64,000 nucleotides of DNA from contig OZ021730.1 of assembly GCA_963978545.1 (NCBI GenBank), positions 12,345,796 to 12,409,795 on the forward strand, written 5' to 3'. The notes below the pieces were generated by a model. That model was not told where the DNA came from. It worked only from the letters and a program-made list of their open reading frames with translations, and ran no database searches. A program made the position numbers and the translations under genes. The stretch comes from Linyphia triangularis. Lineage: Eukaryota; Arthropoda; Arachnida; Araneae; Linyphiidae. Below are positions 10,478-22,670 of this stretch, piece by piece. Each line of letters begins with the position of its first letter. The stretch's first letter is position 1.

Positions 10478-11716
10478 ATGGAAACAAAATCTCCTCTTTC
10501 TTTCAGCCCGACGGGAGGCCCAAATCCCCAAACAATACAAACTAAAAGAACATATGAAAATGATGATGCCAAAACCCTGCCAAAGAAACTTTCTGTTCAA
10601 CCTATCCACCTTCGATTTTTAATTGTACATTCCGAATCTGAACAACTATCCAAAGCTTCCCCCTTCTTAATACAAAAAGCTATCAAAGGTATTTGTGGAA
10701 ATGACCCAAAACATGTTAAAAAACTCCGTTCCGGCGATCTTCTTATTGAAACAATAGATGCAAGACAATCCACTTCCCTTCTCAAGACAACCTCCATAGC
10801 CAGCATAAATGTAGAAGTAACTCCCCATAAAAACCTTAACTCCTCACAAGGGGTTATTTCAGAGTCTGATCTACTTGACGTAGATGACTCTGAACTGACG
10901 CAAGAACTGTCAGCTCAGGGAGTTACGACTGCAAAAAGAATTACAATAAGAAGAGATGGAAACACAATAAAAACTAAACACGTGATTTTAACTTTCAATA
11001 GCCCGAACCTTCCCAGCAGAATCACTGCAGGTTACCTTAATTGCCATGTTCGTCCCTACATCCCAAATCCTCTGCGGTGTTTCAAGTGCCAAAAGTTTGG
11101 TCACTCCCGAAACGCCTGCAGAGAGAAAACTGAAGCATGTGCTGCATGTGGCAGCACGGAACATCCAAGCGAGGGCTGCCACGAAAAACCTGCATGTGTT
11201 AACTGCGGCGAGGCACACCCATCTTATTCCAGAAATTGCAAAATATGGACAAAAGAAAAGAAAATCCAAGAACTGAAAGTACAAAATAATATCCCTTATC
11301 CCGAAGCCAAAAATATGTATAAGCAGCTCTTTCCAGAAGTAAAGGGAAAGAGTTACTCAGACACCACAGGGTCATGTAAAACACAAATAGCCACACAAAC
11401 TCAAATAACCATCCCTTTAAACTTAACGCCAGAAAACTTAGCCAAATTCTTTATTTCTCAGTCAAAAGCATCACAATCTCAAACCGAACCAATTCCCTCC
11501 ACCTCTAAACTTATAAATTCTTGTAGCAAAATCAAACCAAAAAGTCTTAAAAAAGGTGACACAAACAAAACAATAACTAAACCTGGGGAAGCTTTGAAAA
11601 AAAGAGTTCTTAACAAAGCAAAATCACATTCCGATTCTACAAATCTATCCAAAAGCAACTCTGAAACACCTCTTACATCTCTATTGCAGAAAGTTTCATC
11701 AGTCCAACCAGTTCGT
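10478..11716 (+). pseudogene. LINE A ORF1, first part (gag-like zinc-knuckle protein)
   Basis: A nucleic-acid-binding ORF1 protein. The N-terminal part contains the RSGDLLIE and GVISESDL blocks shared by all copies. Then come three C-rich knuckles: CFKCQKFGHSRNAC, CAACGSTEHPSEGC and CVNCGEAHPSYSRNC. A basic lysine/serine-rich C-terminal region follows. The start METKSPLS is used because the upstream MVGGTLVPE frame stops here. Coding is cut at 11716 by LINE B; the final 50 codons lie at 17185-17334. Without the insertion the frame would be open throughout. ORF1 proteins of this family coat the LINE RNA. Confidence 0.85.
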
Positions 11717-12278
11717 TCCTTCTGTCTTACCTTCTTTTTTGGGTTCTGTATTTATTGTTTGGCTTCTCTTCCTTCCCTCGTTGTGGTTACCTCTTCAGAG
11801 GTGAGGGCTCCCCTTGAGAAGCTTTGTGCCGCTCTGTTGCTATCAGCTTCTCTCGGGGATTATATCACCCACGTGTTTGCCGTGCGTGGAGACCCGTGTC
11901 CCTGGAAAGGGGGATCCTGGTAGTTGAGGGGCGACATACTGTCCCAATACACTACTTTGGCCCTTGCTTCAGATAAACGGGAGGTACACATTGGTCCCGT
12001 GTGTATCAATCGGCTGGTCGTCCGACTTCGTCGGCGGCTAGGAAACAAGCGTCCGGCTCGTCTGCTGGGAACCTCGTTAAGGGTGGAGGCTTCTACAGGG
12101 ACGGGTCGTTCGCGTATAGGCACTGGTTAACCCGATAGAGTCATGCTGTGCGTAACAGTTCTGTTGATATTTTGTTTTCTTTTATGATTTTTGTTGCTTG
12201 CCGGCAGGCTCTATCCCCGATAATGAGGACTCCATGGTGGGTGGGACTCTAGTGCCCGAATTTTTTATCCCTACTTTC
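11717..12278 (+). promoter_or_regulatory. LINE B 5' leader, truncated
   Basis: Begins at TCCTTCTGTCTTACC, past the stem-loops. The rest matches LINE A's leader almost completely, although ORF1 downstream differs strongly from A. The MVGGTLVPE segment at 12234 is here in frame with ORF1. Confidence 0.65.
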
Positions 12279-13424
12279 ATGGAAAGTAAATCTACTATTT
12301 TTTCTCCCCCTAGTGGGGAGCAACAAAGACAAGTCTCTTCATCACATCCAAGTTCTCTGAAATTCTTTATTGTACATCGAGTGGAGGGTTCTTTCGAAAA
12401 GGTTTCTCCTTTTTTAATTGAGAAAGCTTTAAAATCGTTCGTTGGAGATACAGCTTCAGTAAAAAAACTGAAGTCTGGAGATCTGTTAGTGGAGGTCCGC
12501 AATGATCAACAAGCCAAGAGCATATTAAAAATCGACAATTTTGGAACATTCCCTGTAACTGTAACAGCTCATGGATCTCTTAATAAATCTCGTGGTGTTG
12601 TGTCCGAGTCGGACCTTTACCATACAGCGGAGGACGAGATTCTTGATCACCTACGTGATCAACACGTTTCGGCCGTCCACCGCATAACAATACGACGAGA
12701 CGGGAATACCATCCCCACTAAGCATTTGATCCTAACTTTTGACTTACCCACTTTACCGTCGCACGTAAAAGCAGGCTATCTGAATTGCCAAGTACGTCCG
12801 TATATTCCGAACCCACTACGCTGTTTCAAGTGCCAGAAATTTGGTCACTCGCAAACAGCTTGCCATGGGAAAACGGAAATATGCGCACGTTGTGCAGGTA
12901 TTGGACATGGTAGTGCTAACTGCAAAGCACCCGAGAAGTGTGTCAATTGTGATGGCACACATCCGTCATACTCTCGATCATGTCCACAGTGGGTAAAAGA
13001 AAAAGAAATACAAACAGTACGAGTAAACCAAAATAAGTCGTATTTCGATGCTAAAAAAATTGTTGAATTGAGGACTCCACGCGTTGGTGTTGCTTATGCT
13101 GATGTTTTGAAAAAAACATTCAGCAGCAAAAGCACACAAACAGACTCTCCTGTATCATCTCTCATTAAATTACCTCAACGGTCATCTACAGAGGTTGTTA
13201 AACGACCAACGATTTTAAAGAAATCTTTAGCAAAATCAAAAGCTTTGCAGACACTGAAGCTGAAATCTGCCAAAGGGGGACCTTCTCGAGAGAAACCCTC
13301 TAACCCTTTTACTATCCTTCGTTCCTTTAGGGAGGCAGATGTGGTGAAACTTCACCCATCTGATGATGACGAGGATATTAGTGAAGATCCTGACCCCCCT
13401 TTTAAATTTGCATCAAGTAATTAA
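12279..13424 (+). CDS. LINE B ORF1 (gag-like zinc-knuckle protein)
   Basis: An intact ORF1 of 381 residues. Zinc knuckles CFKCQKFGHSQTAC, CARCAGIGHGSANC and CVNCDGTHPSYSRSC lie in the middle, followed by a lysine-rich tail and an acidic end (DDDEDISEDPD). I choose Met at 12279 (MESKSTIF) over the in-frame Met at 12234, because the latter is out of frame in LINE D and closed in A. The stop overlaps the ORF2 start as TAATG, which suggests reinitiation or coupling. The protein should bind LINE RNA in the ribonucleoprotein. Confidence 0.85.
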   Translation: MESKSTIFSPPSGEQQRQVSSSHPSSLKFFIVHRVEGSFEKVSPFLIEKALKSFVGDTASVKKLKSGDLLVEVRNDQQAKSILKIDNFGTFPVTVTAHGSLNKSRGVVSESDLYHTAEDEILDHLRDQHVSAVHRITIRRDGNTIPTKHLILTFDLPTLPSHVKAGYLNCQVRPYIPNPLRCFKCQKFGHSQTACHGKTEICARCAGIGHGSANCKAPEKCVNCDGTHPSYSRSCPQWVKEKEIQTVRVNQNKSYFDAKKIVELRTPRVGVAYADVLKKTFSSKSTQTDSPVSSLIKLPQRSSTEVVKRPTILKKSLAKSKALQTLKLKSAKGGPSREKPSNPFTILRSFREADVVKLHPSDDDEDISEDPDPPFKFASSN

Positions 13425-16400
13425 TGGCTTCTTTTGTTTCTTGGAACTGTCGCGGTTTTAGGTCTAGCAAGGATGATGTGAAGAATATTATTTCACTTTA
13501 CCATCCAGCATGTTTGGCCCTTCAAGAAACTTTCTTGAAGGATACTTATATATCTAAGATCCGTAGGTATAGCTGCATTAGAAAAGATGTTACCCGTAGT
13601 AATACAGTGTCTGGAGGAGTATGCCTTTTTATCTCTCATGATTACCCCAGCACTGTAATCACACTACGCACATCTCTACAGGCTGTGGCTGCGAGACTTC
13701 ATTTACAGTCCCTTCTCACAGTCTGTTGCCTATACTTACCGCCACATGCTATCATCCGCCAAGAGGAGCTGAATGATTTGATTGACCAGCTTCCAGCTCC
13801 ATTTCTATTGCTTGGTGACCTTAATGGACACAGTACTATGTGGGGTAATGATAATACGAACCCTCGTGGGAGACAGATTGAAAATATGTTATCTGATCAC
13901 TGTCTCTGTCTCCTGAATAATGAGGAGAAAACCTATTTTCATGAACCCACTAGAACATTCCATTCACTTGACTTAGCCATTTGTTCCCCTATACTTTTGC
14001 CATACTTGAATTTTGCTGTTGGGAGTGATTTACATAATAGTGATCACTTCCCTATTCTCATTTTGCACGCAGGTAGTGGTAGCGTGAACATCCGTCTACC
14101 TACATACAAATACCACAAGACGAATTGGGACAGATTTACTGAGTTGGCTGTTGTAACAGGAACAATGGTGGACAGTGAGGATGTTGATACTGCTGTCCAA
14201 AATGTCACTGAAGCAATTTTAAATGCTGCTGACTCCTCCATTCCTAAGACATCACCTAGAAAACTGCGGCACTGTAAACCATACTGGAATGCAGACTGTC
14301 AGTCTGCATACAAGAAACAAAAGAAGCTATGGGGTATCTTCCGCAGATACCCAACTACAGGAAACCTTATCGCCTTTAAAAAGGCTAAGGCATTTGCTCG
14401 TAGAGTTAGACGTCAGAGTCAGAAGGACTCTTGGATAAGTTATGTATCTTCAATTACATCCAAAACATCAAGCAAGCAGTTGTGGAAGAAGGTTAGAGCA
14501 GCCAACGGTTTGTATCCGGAATATTCTTGTCCGATACTTCAAACCGGAGCTGCTGTGTTCTCTTCCCCTGAACATATTGCTAACCTTATAGGTGAAACTT
14601 TTGAAAGTATATCCAGTTCCGATTCTTATAGTCCTGCTTTTCTTGTGACAATCAAATGCTCCGCCATTTAAGTCCAGATTCTCTTTTTAACATCCTTTTT
14701 CTCTTTAATAGAATCTGGAAGGAGAACATCTTTCCTACTTTGTGGCGGGAAGCTACTGTAATCCCCATTCTGAAACCTGGAAAGGATCCCAAGGATCCTC
14801 TGAACTATCGACCGATAGCCTTAACGAGCTGCCTTTGTAAGACCTTTGAACGTATTGTAAACGCCCGACTCTCTTACATGTTGGAAAAAGATGGATGTAT
14901 TTCACCTTTCCAGAGTGGATTCCGACGAGGGCGGTCCACTCTTGATAACATCGTGAAACTAGAAACAGATGTTCGTAATGCCTTTGTGCAGAGGAATCAT
15001 CTAGTTTCAATCTTTTTCGACATTGAGAAGGCGTATGATCATACGTGGCGATATGGTATCCTGCAAACTCTATTTAATTTTGGTTTTAGGGGTAATCTGC
15101 CCCTTTTTATTCAAAATTTTTTATCATCTCGTGTTTTTAGAGTTCGCATTGGAGCTTCATTTTCAAAATATTTTAACCAATCTGAGGGAGTTCCTCAAGG
15201 GTGTGTTTTAAGTGTCACCCTTTTTAATCTTCATATCAGCAACATCCTTCATGTCCTTTCACCCTTTGTTCATGGAACTTTGTATGTTGATGACTTGCAA
15301 ATCTCGTGCCAAGGATCAACATGCGCTTAATTGAACGTCAGTTACAAACTGCTGTTAACAGACTTGTAGAATGGTGTGAACAAAACGGCCATAAACTGTC
15401 ACCATCTAAAAGCAGTTGCATCCACTTCTGTAGGAGGAGGGGTCTTCACCCTGACCCTGAAATCCACATACGCAATTCTCCCATCCCAGTTGTGAATCAG
15501 ATAAGATACTTGGGAGTCATCTTCGACAACAAGTTAAATTTTCTCCCACATATTGTATACTTGCGCAAGAAGTGCGATAAATCGCTTAATATCCTCAAAG
15601 TACTCTCAAATACATCTTGGGGTGCTGATCGCACTTCTTTGCTGCGTATTTACAATTCTGTTATCTTATCCCGTATTGACTACGGATGCGTTGCGTATGG
15701 GTCTGCAGGAGTATCCCTTCTACGAAGATTGGATACTGTCCATCACACTGCTGCCCGTATTTGTTCAGGTGCATTTCGCACTTCACCCATTGAAAGTCTG
15801 TTGACAGAGTGTAGTCTACTTCCACTTGACTTGAGACGGAAAAAATTAAGCGCCAACTACTACTGTAGAATTATGTCTGATCCTTTTCACCCTTTACGTA
15901 AGTTGAGACTTGATGCCTATCTTGGTAGGTTATATGATGCTCGTCCATCTAACATCCGACCATTTTCTGAAAGAGCGAAATCCATCTTGTTGGATGCAGC
16001 TCTAAGTGACGTAGTTACCCAAACATTTACCACTCAATCCTTTCCACCGTGGAATATTCCATCTTTCCACTTTCTCAATCCATTTGCGATGTATTGCAAG
16101 GCAGACACTGCCCCAGAAATTATGCAACAAATCTTTTATGATCACCGCTCTCAGTATGCTGACTATGAAGCAGTATTTACTGATGGATCCAAAGCAGGTG
16201 AACGTGTTGGCTGTGGTACTGTGTCCGACACATCCACAGTCGCTTTTACACTTCATAAATCCTGCTCGGTTTTCACTTCTGAGATGACAGCAATTTCTTG
16301 TGCACTGCTGCATATCTCACTCTGCCACAATCGCAAATTTTGTGTGTATACTGACAGTTTAAGCTCCTTGTCAAGTCTTGAGCAATTTAAGAACAATAGC

Positions 16401-16964
16401 CATCCACTTGCCTTTGACATTTTGTCAAAGTTACACACACTTGAGAGGAAAGGGTTTACTATTTTGTTCTGCTGGGTACCTAGTCACATGGGAATTTCAG
16501 GAAATGAATTGGCCGATTCTGCTGCTAAAGCGGCTTCAATTCCGCTGCAGCAGCCAGTTCCCTACCAAGATATTAAGACTTCAATTCACAAGTTCATAGT
16601 ATCCTTACGTCAAGAAACATGGGATTTGCAGGTTAATAACAAACTTCATTTCATCAAAAATCATCTTCTTAAATGGCCAATTAATCCAATGCGTCGGACA
16701 GATGTCAAACTGACTCGTCTGCGCATTGGTCACACCCGATTGACGCATCGACATCTATTGCTGGGAGAAAATCCACCTGTTTGCGATATTTGTCGTTGCG
16801 ATCTTACTGTAGCTCATATTTTAATTTCTTGTCCTAAGTTTCAGACGCATCGTCTTAGGTTTTTTAATAGTATCACTTTAAGTCTTCAGGATTTGATAGG
16901 GGAAACTCCCCATCCAAATCTTTTTGCTTTTTTAAGATCAATCGGGTTTTTAAATCACATCTAG
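13424..16964 (+). pseudogene. LINE B ORF2 (endonuclease-RT-RNase H), broken
   Basis: 13424-14654 encodes the apurinic-like endonuclease (SWNCRG, LQETFLK, GDLNGH, SDHFPI) and the linker. Compared with LINE D, about 140 bp before the reverse transcriptase is deleted at about 14654, which shifts the frame. The RT core follows in a second frame (about 14656-15330: FQSGFRRG, FDIEKAYD, GVPQG, YVDD). A one-base deletion at about 15318 moves the rest to a third frame (15306-16964), with RNase H (TDGSKAG, YTDSL, GNELAD) and the C-terminal CX2CX7HX4C motif. The motifs themselves are intact, so the damage is recent, but no full protein can be made. Confidence 0.85.
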
Positions 16965-17184
16965 TTTTTTAAACATTTCCATTTTTAAAAATTTTATTAA
17001 CATCTTCATCATTTTAGAAATGTGTTTTTAACATTCTTAAATTATATTATGTCACCTCTCATCATATTTATAATTCATCTTTCATCATAGTTTTTCTTTT
17101 AACTTTTGTTTTGGCGCAGCATGGCCCTTGTGTTGCCTTTGCGCCATAAAACCTCAATAAACAACAACAATCCAACCAGTTCGT

Positions 17185-17334
17185 AATGGACAATCCGAAT
17201 CGTCAGATGATGAAGCCATATCGGGCCTTTCTGATTCTGGTGATATGGAGATTGAATCAGGGCTTGAGACCCCTCCTCATCTCCAACCAAGGAAGAGGTC
17301 AAAGGAACGGGGATCCGCCACTTATCCATCATAA
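17185..17334 (+). pseudogene. LINE A ORF1, C-terminal remainder
   Basis: Resumes the LINE A ORF1 frame exactly after the duplicated target of LINE B. It encodes an acidic serine-rich end (SESSDDEA, GDMEIESGLETPP) that matches the end of LINE E ORF1 and stops at 17332-17334. Confidence 0.8.
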
Positions 17335-17342
17335 CATTCAAT

Positions 17343-20300
17343 CTCCTTTCCTGGAATTGTCGCGGTTTCCACCACAATTCGGTAGACATAAAACATCTCG
17401 TCGATGAATACAAACCTGTCTGTTTCTGTTTGCAAGAGACGCTCCTGAAACCATTTCAGAGCTCTCTTGTTAGGGGGTATAGTCCTCTCCGGAAGGATTA
17501 TATCAGTGGCGATAGAGCTAGCGGTGGTGTCGCTCTATTTACAGCAAATAGCAATCCATCCGCCCCGCTACTGCTCACAACCAACCTGCAAGCTGTTGCC
17601 TCTAGAGTCACTGTGCAAAATCAACTAATAACCATTTGCTCATTTTATCTCCCCCCTAGTCTTAATATCAGACAAGCAGATTTAGACAGGTTGTGTGACC
17701 AGCTTCCGTCTCCTTTTATTATAATGGGAGATTTTAATGGTCACAGTCCTCTTTGGGGTAGCCCAGACATCAACAATCGTGGAAGACTAATTGGAACATT
17801 ACTAGACAATCAAAATCTTTGTCTCCTAAACAATGGGCAACCAACATACTTCCACACCCCATCGAGGACTTTTCACGCCATTGATTTAGTCTTGTGTTCG
17901 CCATCTCTTTTACAGCAATGGTCTTTTCATATTGGACGTGATCTTTGTAACAGCGACCATTTTCCTGTCCGTATTGAAATGATAGAAGCTGGTGCTGCTC
18001 CCCCTGTCCGTTATCCTCGCCTCAGGGTTGAAGCTGCTGACTGGGAGCGTTTTTCTTCTATCGTCCATATATCTGAAGAGATGGTGAGCCAAGATGACAT
18101 TGATGAGGCCACAAGATCAGTCACACAGGCTATCTTGGAAGCTGCTCGCCTTTCAATGCCTGTTTCATCAACTACTCTACCGAAAATACCAAAACCGTGG
18201 TGGAACCACGACTGTAAAGTAGCCCATAAAAAACAGAGGAAGGCCTGGGGTACCTTTCGTCGATACCCTGTCGAAGCTAACCTCATAAAATTTAAAAAAG
18301 CACGAGCCGAAGCTCGTTGGATTAGACGACGTAGCCAGAGGGATTCTTGGCAGAATTTTGTCAGTACTATAACATCCTCAACATCTTCTAAAAGGGTCTG
18401 GAACAGGGTCAATAAGATCAAGGGCCGATATCCAAATTCTTCTATTTCCATCTTGGAGAATGACCAGGGAACTGTTTCAGACCAAAAAAGACATAGCTGA
18501 CACCCTTGCTAGCGCCTTCGCGATGGTTTCTAGCAATTCTAATTACAAGGAACCGTTTGCCTCGATCAAGCTACAAGCTGAGAAAATCAGATTAAATTTC
18601 ACTTCCACTTACGCAGAAGATTATAATTCTGATTTTACTATGGCGGAGTTAACTAACGTATTGTCTGGTACCCATAATTCTGCTGTGGGACCAGATGAAA
18701 TACATTATTATATGCTGAAGCATCTACCGCCATTCCAGCTGAAGCTTGTATTGAAATTATATAATCGCATTTGGCGAGAAAATGCATTTCCATCCGATTG
18801 GCAGCGGGCTCTTGTGATACCAATTGCTAAATTTAGCAAGGACCCCAAGAATCCCTCGAGTTATCGTCCAATAGCTCTAACTAGTTGTTTTTGCAAGCTA
18901 TTGGAAAAAATGGTAAACGCTCGTCTTTTATTTTATTTAGAATCCAACAATTATCTCTCTCGGTTTCAGAGTGGGTTTCGTCGCGGTCGTAACACCGTCG
19001 ACAATCTCCTTTTCCTCGAAACATCTATTCGAGAGGCTTTCGTCAAGAGGAACCATCTGGTATCTGTATTCTTTGACATGGAGAAGGCTTATGATCGTAC
19101 TTGGAGGTATGGAATCCTCAAAGATCTATATAACTTAGGCCTCCGGGGCAATCTGCCGTCATTTATTAAGAACTTTCTTCGACGCAGATCCTTTCAAGTA
19201 CGAATCGGATCCACCTTGTCTGATGAATTTGTTCAAGAGCAAGGTGTTCCCCAGGGTAGTGTGTTGAGTTGCGCCCTTTTCATCATTAAAGTCAACGACA
19301 TACTGACCTGCTTACCACCTGCAGTGTCTGGTACCTTATATGTCGATGACTTTCAGATGATGTGCGCCTCAACAAACATGTCACTCATTGAGAGACAACT
19401 ACAACTTGCTATCAGAAGAGTTACTGATTGGGCTAACAGCAACGGATTTACTTTCTCCGTTGACAAAACTGTTGCCATGCACTTTTGTAGGAAACGTGAG
19501 CTGCATCTTCATCCAGAAATATATTTAAATGGGCTGCAAATTCCTGTTGTTCCAGAAACAAAGTTTCTTGGTGTTACATTTGATTCTAAGCTCACGTTTC
19601 TTCCACATATCAAGCAATTAAAAATAAAGTGTAACAAAATCTTGAACCTTCTGAAAGTTCTCTCAAACACTTCCTGGGGGGCAGACACCGTCTCCATGTT
19701 AAGGATATACAGATGCCTTGTCCGTTCTAAACTTGACTACGGCTCGGTGGTGTACGGATCAGCCAGAAAATCGGCATTAATACTCCTGGATCCTGTTCAT
19801 CATCATGGTCTCAGGATTGCATCAGGAGTATTCAGTACATCACCAGTCAAAAGCTTATACACATTATGCGCGGAACCCTCTCTGGCTCTGAGGCGAGATA
19901 AGCTTTGTCTAAATACATATTTTAACATAAAGGCTAACACGTCACATCCACTTTCAAGTCATGTTTTTAATCCTTCATATCAAAGACTTTTTAATGCACG
20001 GTCATCTACCATCCCATCATTTTCATTGAGGATGCAAGAAACTCTTTCATCTCATAAGGTCGACAACTTTCAAGTTCGTCCCCTCAGCTCCATCATTCCA
20101 TCCTGGCATCACCATGAAATCATTGTTTTTAACCTTTTCTCAAGTTTTAAAAAAGGTGAAACACCTAGTGTTGCTTTTAGGAACATTTTTTATTATCATC
20201 GAAACCACTTTTCCCACTTTAATTCTTTCTTTACTGATGGGTCGAAGAGTCAGGGTCATGTGGGATCAGCTGCTGTTTCGGACAATGCCACCTTGTCCAT

Positions 20301-21021
20301 AGAGCTGAATTCTTGCAGCTCTATATTTACAGCAGAGTCCCACGCGATTCTTCTAGCTCTAAATGAAATATCCCAACAAAATCACAAGTTGTGGATAGTA
20401 TACTCTGATTCGAGGAGCTGCCTTGATGCGCTCCAAAATCCATTGTCTCAAACTCACCCATTGATCATAGACATTTTTAATAATCATGCGAGGCTTTCAA
20501 ATAGAGGTTTTAAAATTTATTTTTGTTGGATTCCGGGACATGTGGGGATTATGGGGAACGAGAGAGCCGATGAAGTTGCACGAACTGCTAATGGGCGGCG
20601 AAGCAACTGGCTTTGTTTGGACGACGCACGCAAAGAATGCGAGAACGCTCTGCTGCACTCATGGCAGGCCAAGTGGGATGCAGAGCTTAATAATAAATTG
20701 CGCTCCATACAGCCTTTAATATCTGGCTTTGGCTTCTCTCAACCGAATCGGAAGAGAGAAGTGGTCTTGTCACGGCTTCGCATCGGTCACACGCGTTTCA
20801 CCCATGTCCACCTTCTGCTGGCAGCGAGTGCCCCCACATGCTCCTTATGTAACATTAATTTTTCTGTTTATCACATTTTAGCAGAATGTCCTTCTTTTAA
20901 TCAAGTAAGGCAACGCCTTTTTAACTCACCTCATCCCTTATTGGCTACATTATTAAATTCACCACCTCACGTTAAACTTTTTAAATTTTTACTAGAAATT
21001 GGTTTTTATCACCTCATCTAA
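17343..21021 (+). pseudogene. LINE A ORF2 (endonuclease-RT-RNase H), one frameshift, start lost
   Basis: Endonuclease (SWNCRGFHH, LQETLLK, GDFNGHSPLWG, SDHFPV), then RT (FQSGFRRGRN, FDMEKAYDRTW, GVPQGSVLS, YVDD), RNase H (FTDGSK, YSDSRS, GHVGIMGNERAD) and the terminal zinc motif CSLCNINFSVYHILAEC. The codon matching the ATG of LINE E ORF2 is CTC here (17343), so the initiator is lost. One extra A in a run of six near 18483-18488 shifts the frame; the two frames overlap at 18460-18500. It was probably intact when LINE B inserted or soon before. Confidence 0.85.
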
Positions 21022-21118
21022 TTTTTTTTTTTTTTTAAACTACTTTACTTGTACATACACATCTCTGAAATCTTTTAACAATATTGGCTTTAATCTTTTA
21101 AAATGATTTTACGGTTTC

Positions 21119-21151
21119 GGCGCAGTATGGCCTTCAAGTTGCTTTTGCGCC
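21119..21151 (+). repeat. LINE A 3'-terminal hairpin
   Basis: A 33-nt stem-loop GGCGCAG...TTGCGCC followed by CAGTAAATCTCAAAA and (CCAA)n. The SINE ends in the same order of elements, so this is the likely recognition site for the LINE reverse transcriptase. Confidence 0.7.
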
Positions 21152-21230
21152 AGTAAATCTCAAAACCAACCAACCAACCATGTGTCACCTATAAGAAAAG
21201 ACTACTACTTACACTCCTTTTTATTTCTGG

Positions 21231-21398
21231 TTGGTTGTTTTCAGATTATCTGGCGCCGTCAGCAACACGAGGGCTATAATGCGCCGAAACTTTCGTCATT
21301 AGACAAGCCAACATACATTTACAAACACCCATGCTTAACACGGGACTCGAACTCGCGGTCTAGAAGCTAGCACGCTAACCACTATACTGTTTGATCGG
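21231..21398 (-). mobile_element. tRNA-derived SINE, copy 2
   Basis: Same family as copy 1, with a deletion of about 10 bp around box B (reads GAACTCGCGG on the plus strand). Target duplication CCTTTTTATTTYYGG at 21216-21230 and 21399-21413. Confidence 0.88.
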
Positions 21399-21413
21399 CC
21401 TTTTTATTTCCGG

Positions 21414-21797
21414 TAAGAAGTTCAGATACTAATTAGGTTTCGTATTATAAAAAAAGAATCCTTTGTTAAAAAAAGTTTATTTACAATGTTAAAGTTAAAA
21501 AAAAGTTTATTTACAATGTAATTAGTTTATGTACAAGAAACAAGCATAAAAATAAATTTAAAATCTGAGTAAATAAAAGTTTTACTCCAAATATCTGTTA
21601 TAGTAACGAAATTAAAAACAAAGCATTTACATCTTTTAAAGTAATATTTCTTGTCCTCAGGTTCCGGTAACCCAGCGGGGAGCGGCGTTATTCTTGGACC
21701 GCTCACGTTGTAACGTGCGCTGTTCTCATGCTTAGGATGAAATCAATCAAGATTTGACGAATTTGCACTGAACATTTCTCATATAAACGTTCTCGTC

Positions 21798-21829
<32 letters not shown>

Positions 21830-22189
21830 AGTTAAAAAAGCCGAAGCAAGACAACAAAGCAAATTATAGTTTGAAAATGTTTATTTTGTATATGTATTCG
21901 TTGTTAGATTGTTCTGTCTATCATATTTAACAATAATTTATCCTGAATCAAATAGTTGTAGACAACTCTAATTTATAGTCGGAAATTCACACGTAGCCAA
22001 TCATTGTTAGCTTTTATGTTATTGAGACATTTTACCTCTTAGTAACATATTCTGTATAATCAAAGTTAAGTTATCCCATGGTATAGTAATATAACTAACT
22101 CTTAAGAGCAACAAAATTTACTTAAGCAATTAAACAGTTACCTCCCCCCTCCGTAACGAAACTCTGGACCCGCCCTTACTGTGGATCGA
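21414..22189. other. AT-rich stretch with long poly-A
   Basis: A run of about 30 A lies at 21797-21827, just after a GC-richer block (21655-21740) without a reading frame. The poly-A could be the tail of an unrecognised retrotransposed sequence; I could not identify a body or target duplication. Confidence 0.35.
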
Positions 22190-22640
22190 CAGAAAGTTAC
22201 TTAAAATTGGAGTAAAGCTTTGTTATTTTCAATATAAGTAGTTTTGGCCTTCTAATTGTGCATATGACAAACAGAATGCTAAAATTTTAATTAGTTATTT
22301 TTTAATTAATTTTCTAATTGTAGTAATGAAAAACATAATTGTAAAATTGTGATTATTTTTTTTAATTTTTTTTTTTTTTTTTAATTAATGAATAAGTATT
22401 TTACAAAAATGATTTCTTATAGGGCTACAGCTCTGAAATTTTCTACGTAAGTAGTTTTGGCTTTCTAATTGGACTTTTGACAAAAAGAACGTTAAAAATT
22501 TAATTTGTTTGAAAATTATTATTATTTTTTATTATTAATTATCACAAAAAGAGACTTCTAATAAGCCTAGAGCTTTTAAAGTTTCAACATAAGTAGTTTT
22601 TACTACCAATACGAATAATTTAGATAATGAAATTACCTAT
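22190..22640. repeat. Degenerate tandem repeat, block 2
   Basis: About three monomers of the family seen at 190-790, with cores near 22222, 22431 and 22572 (CAACATAAGTAGTTTTGGC-type). They lie downstream of the broken hAT gene. Confidence 0.6.
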
Positions 22641-22670
22641 TAAATGTGTTCCTATCTTGATTGATCTGGA

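Larger units (their letters stand above)
11717..17170 (+). mobile_element. LINE B, nearly full-length type 2 copy nested in LINE A
   Basis: Inserted into LINE A ORF1 with the 14-bp duplication TCCAACCAGTTCGT (11703-11716 and 17171-17184). It lacks about the first 70 bp of the leader, including both 5' stem-loops, so it is slightly 5' truncated. It ends with the 33-nt hairpin (17113-17145) and an (AAC)n tail. ORF1 is open; ORF2 carries an internal deletion and a one-base deletion. Confidence 0.9.
9844..21177 (+). mobile_element. LINE A, full-length type 1 copy, interrupted by LINE B
   Basis: A complete I-superfamily LINE: 5' leader, ORF1 with zinc knuckles, ORF2 with endonuclease, reverse transcriptase and RNase H, 3' UTR with 33-nt hairpin (21119-21151) and (CCAA)n tail. 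The target duplication CCATGTGTCAC is at 9833-9843 and 21178-21188. LINE B occupies 11717-17170 inside ORF1. ORF2 has lost its ATG and has one frameshift, so the copy is inactive apart from the B insertion. Confidence 0.9.

Noticed and set aside
10478..11923. A single 481-codon frame read as one protein
   Set aside because: The last 69 codons are LINE B leader read through the insertion junction at 11716/11717. It is a chimera of two elements.
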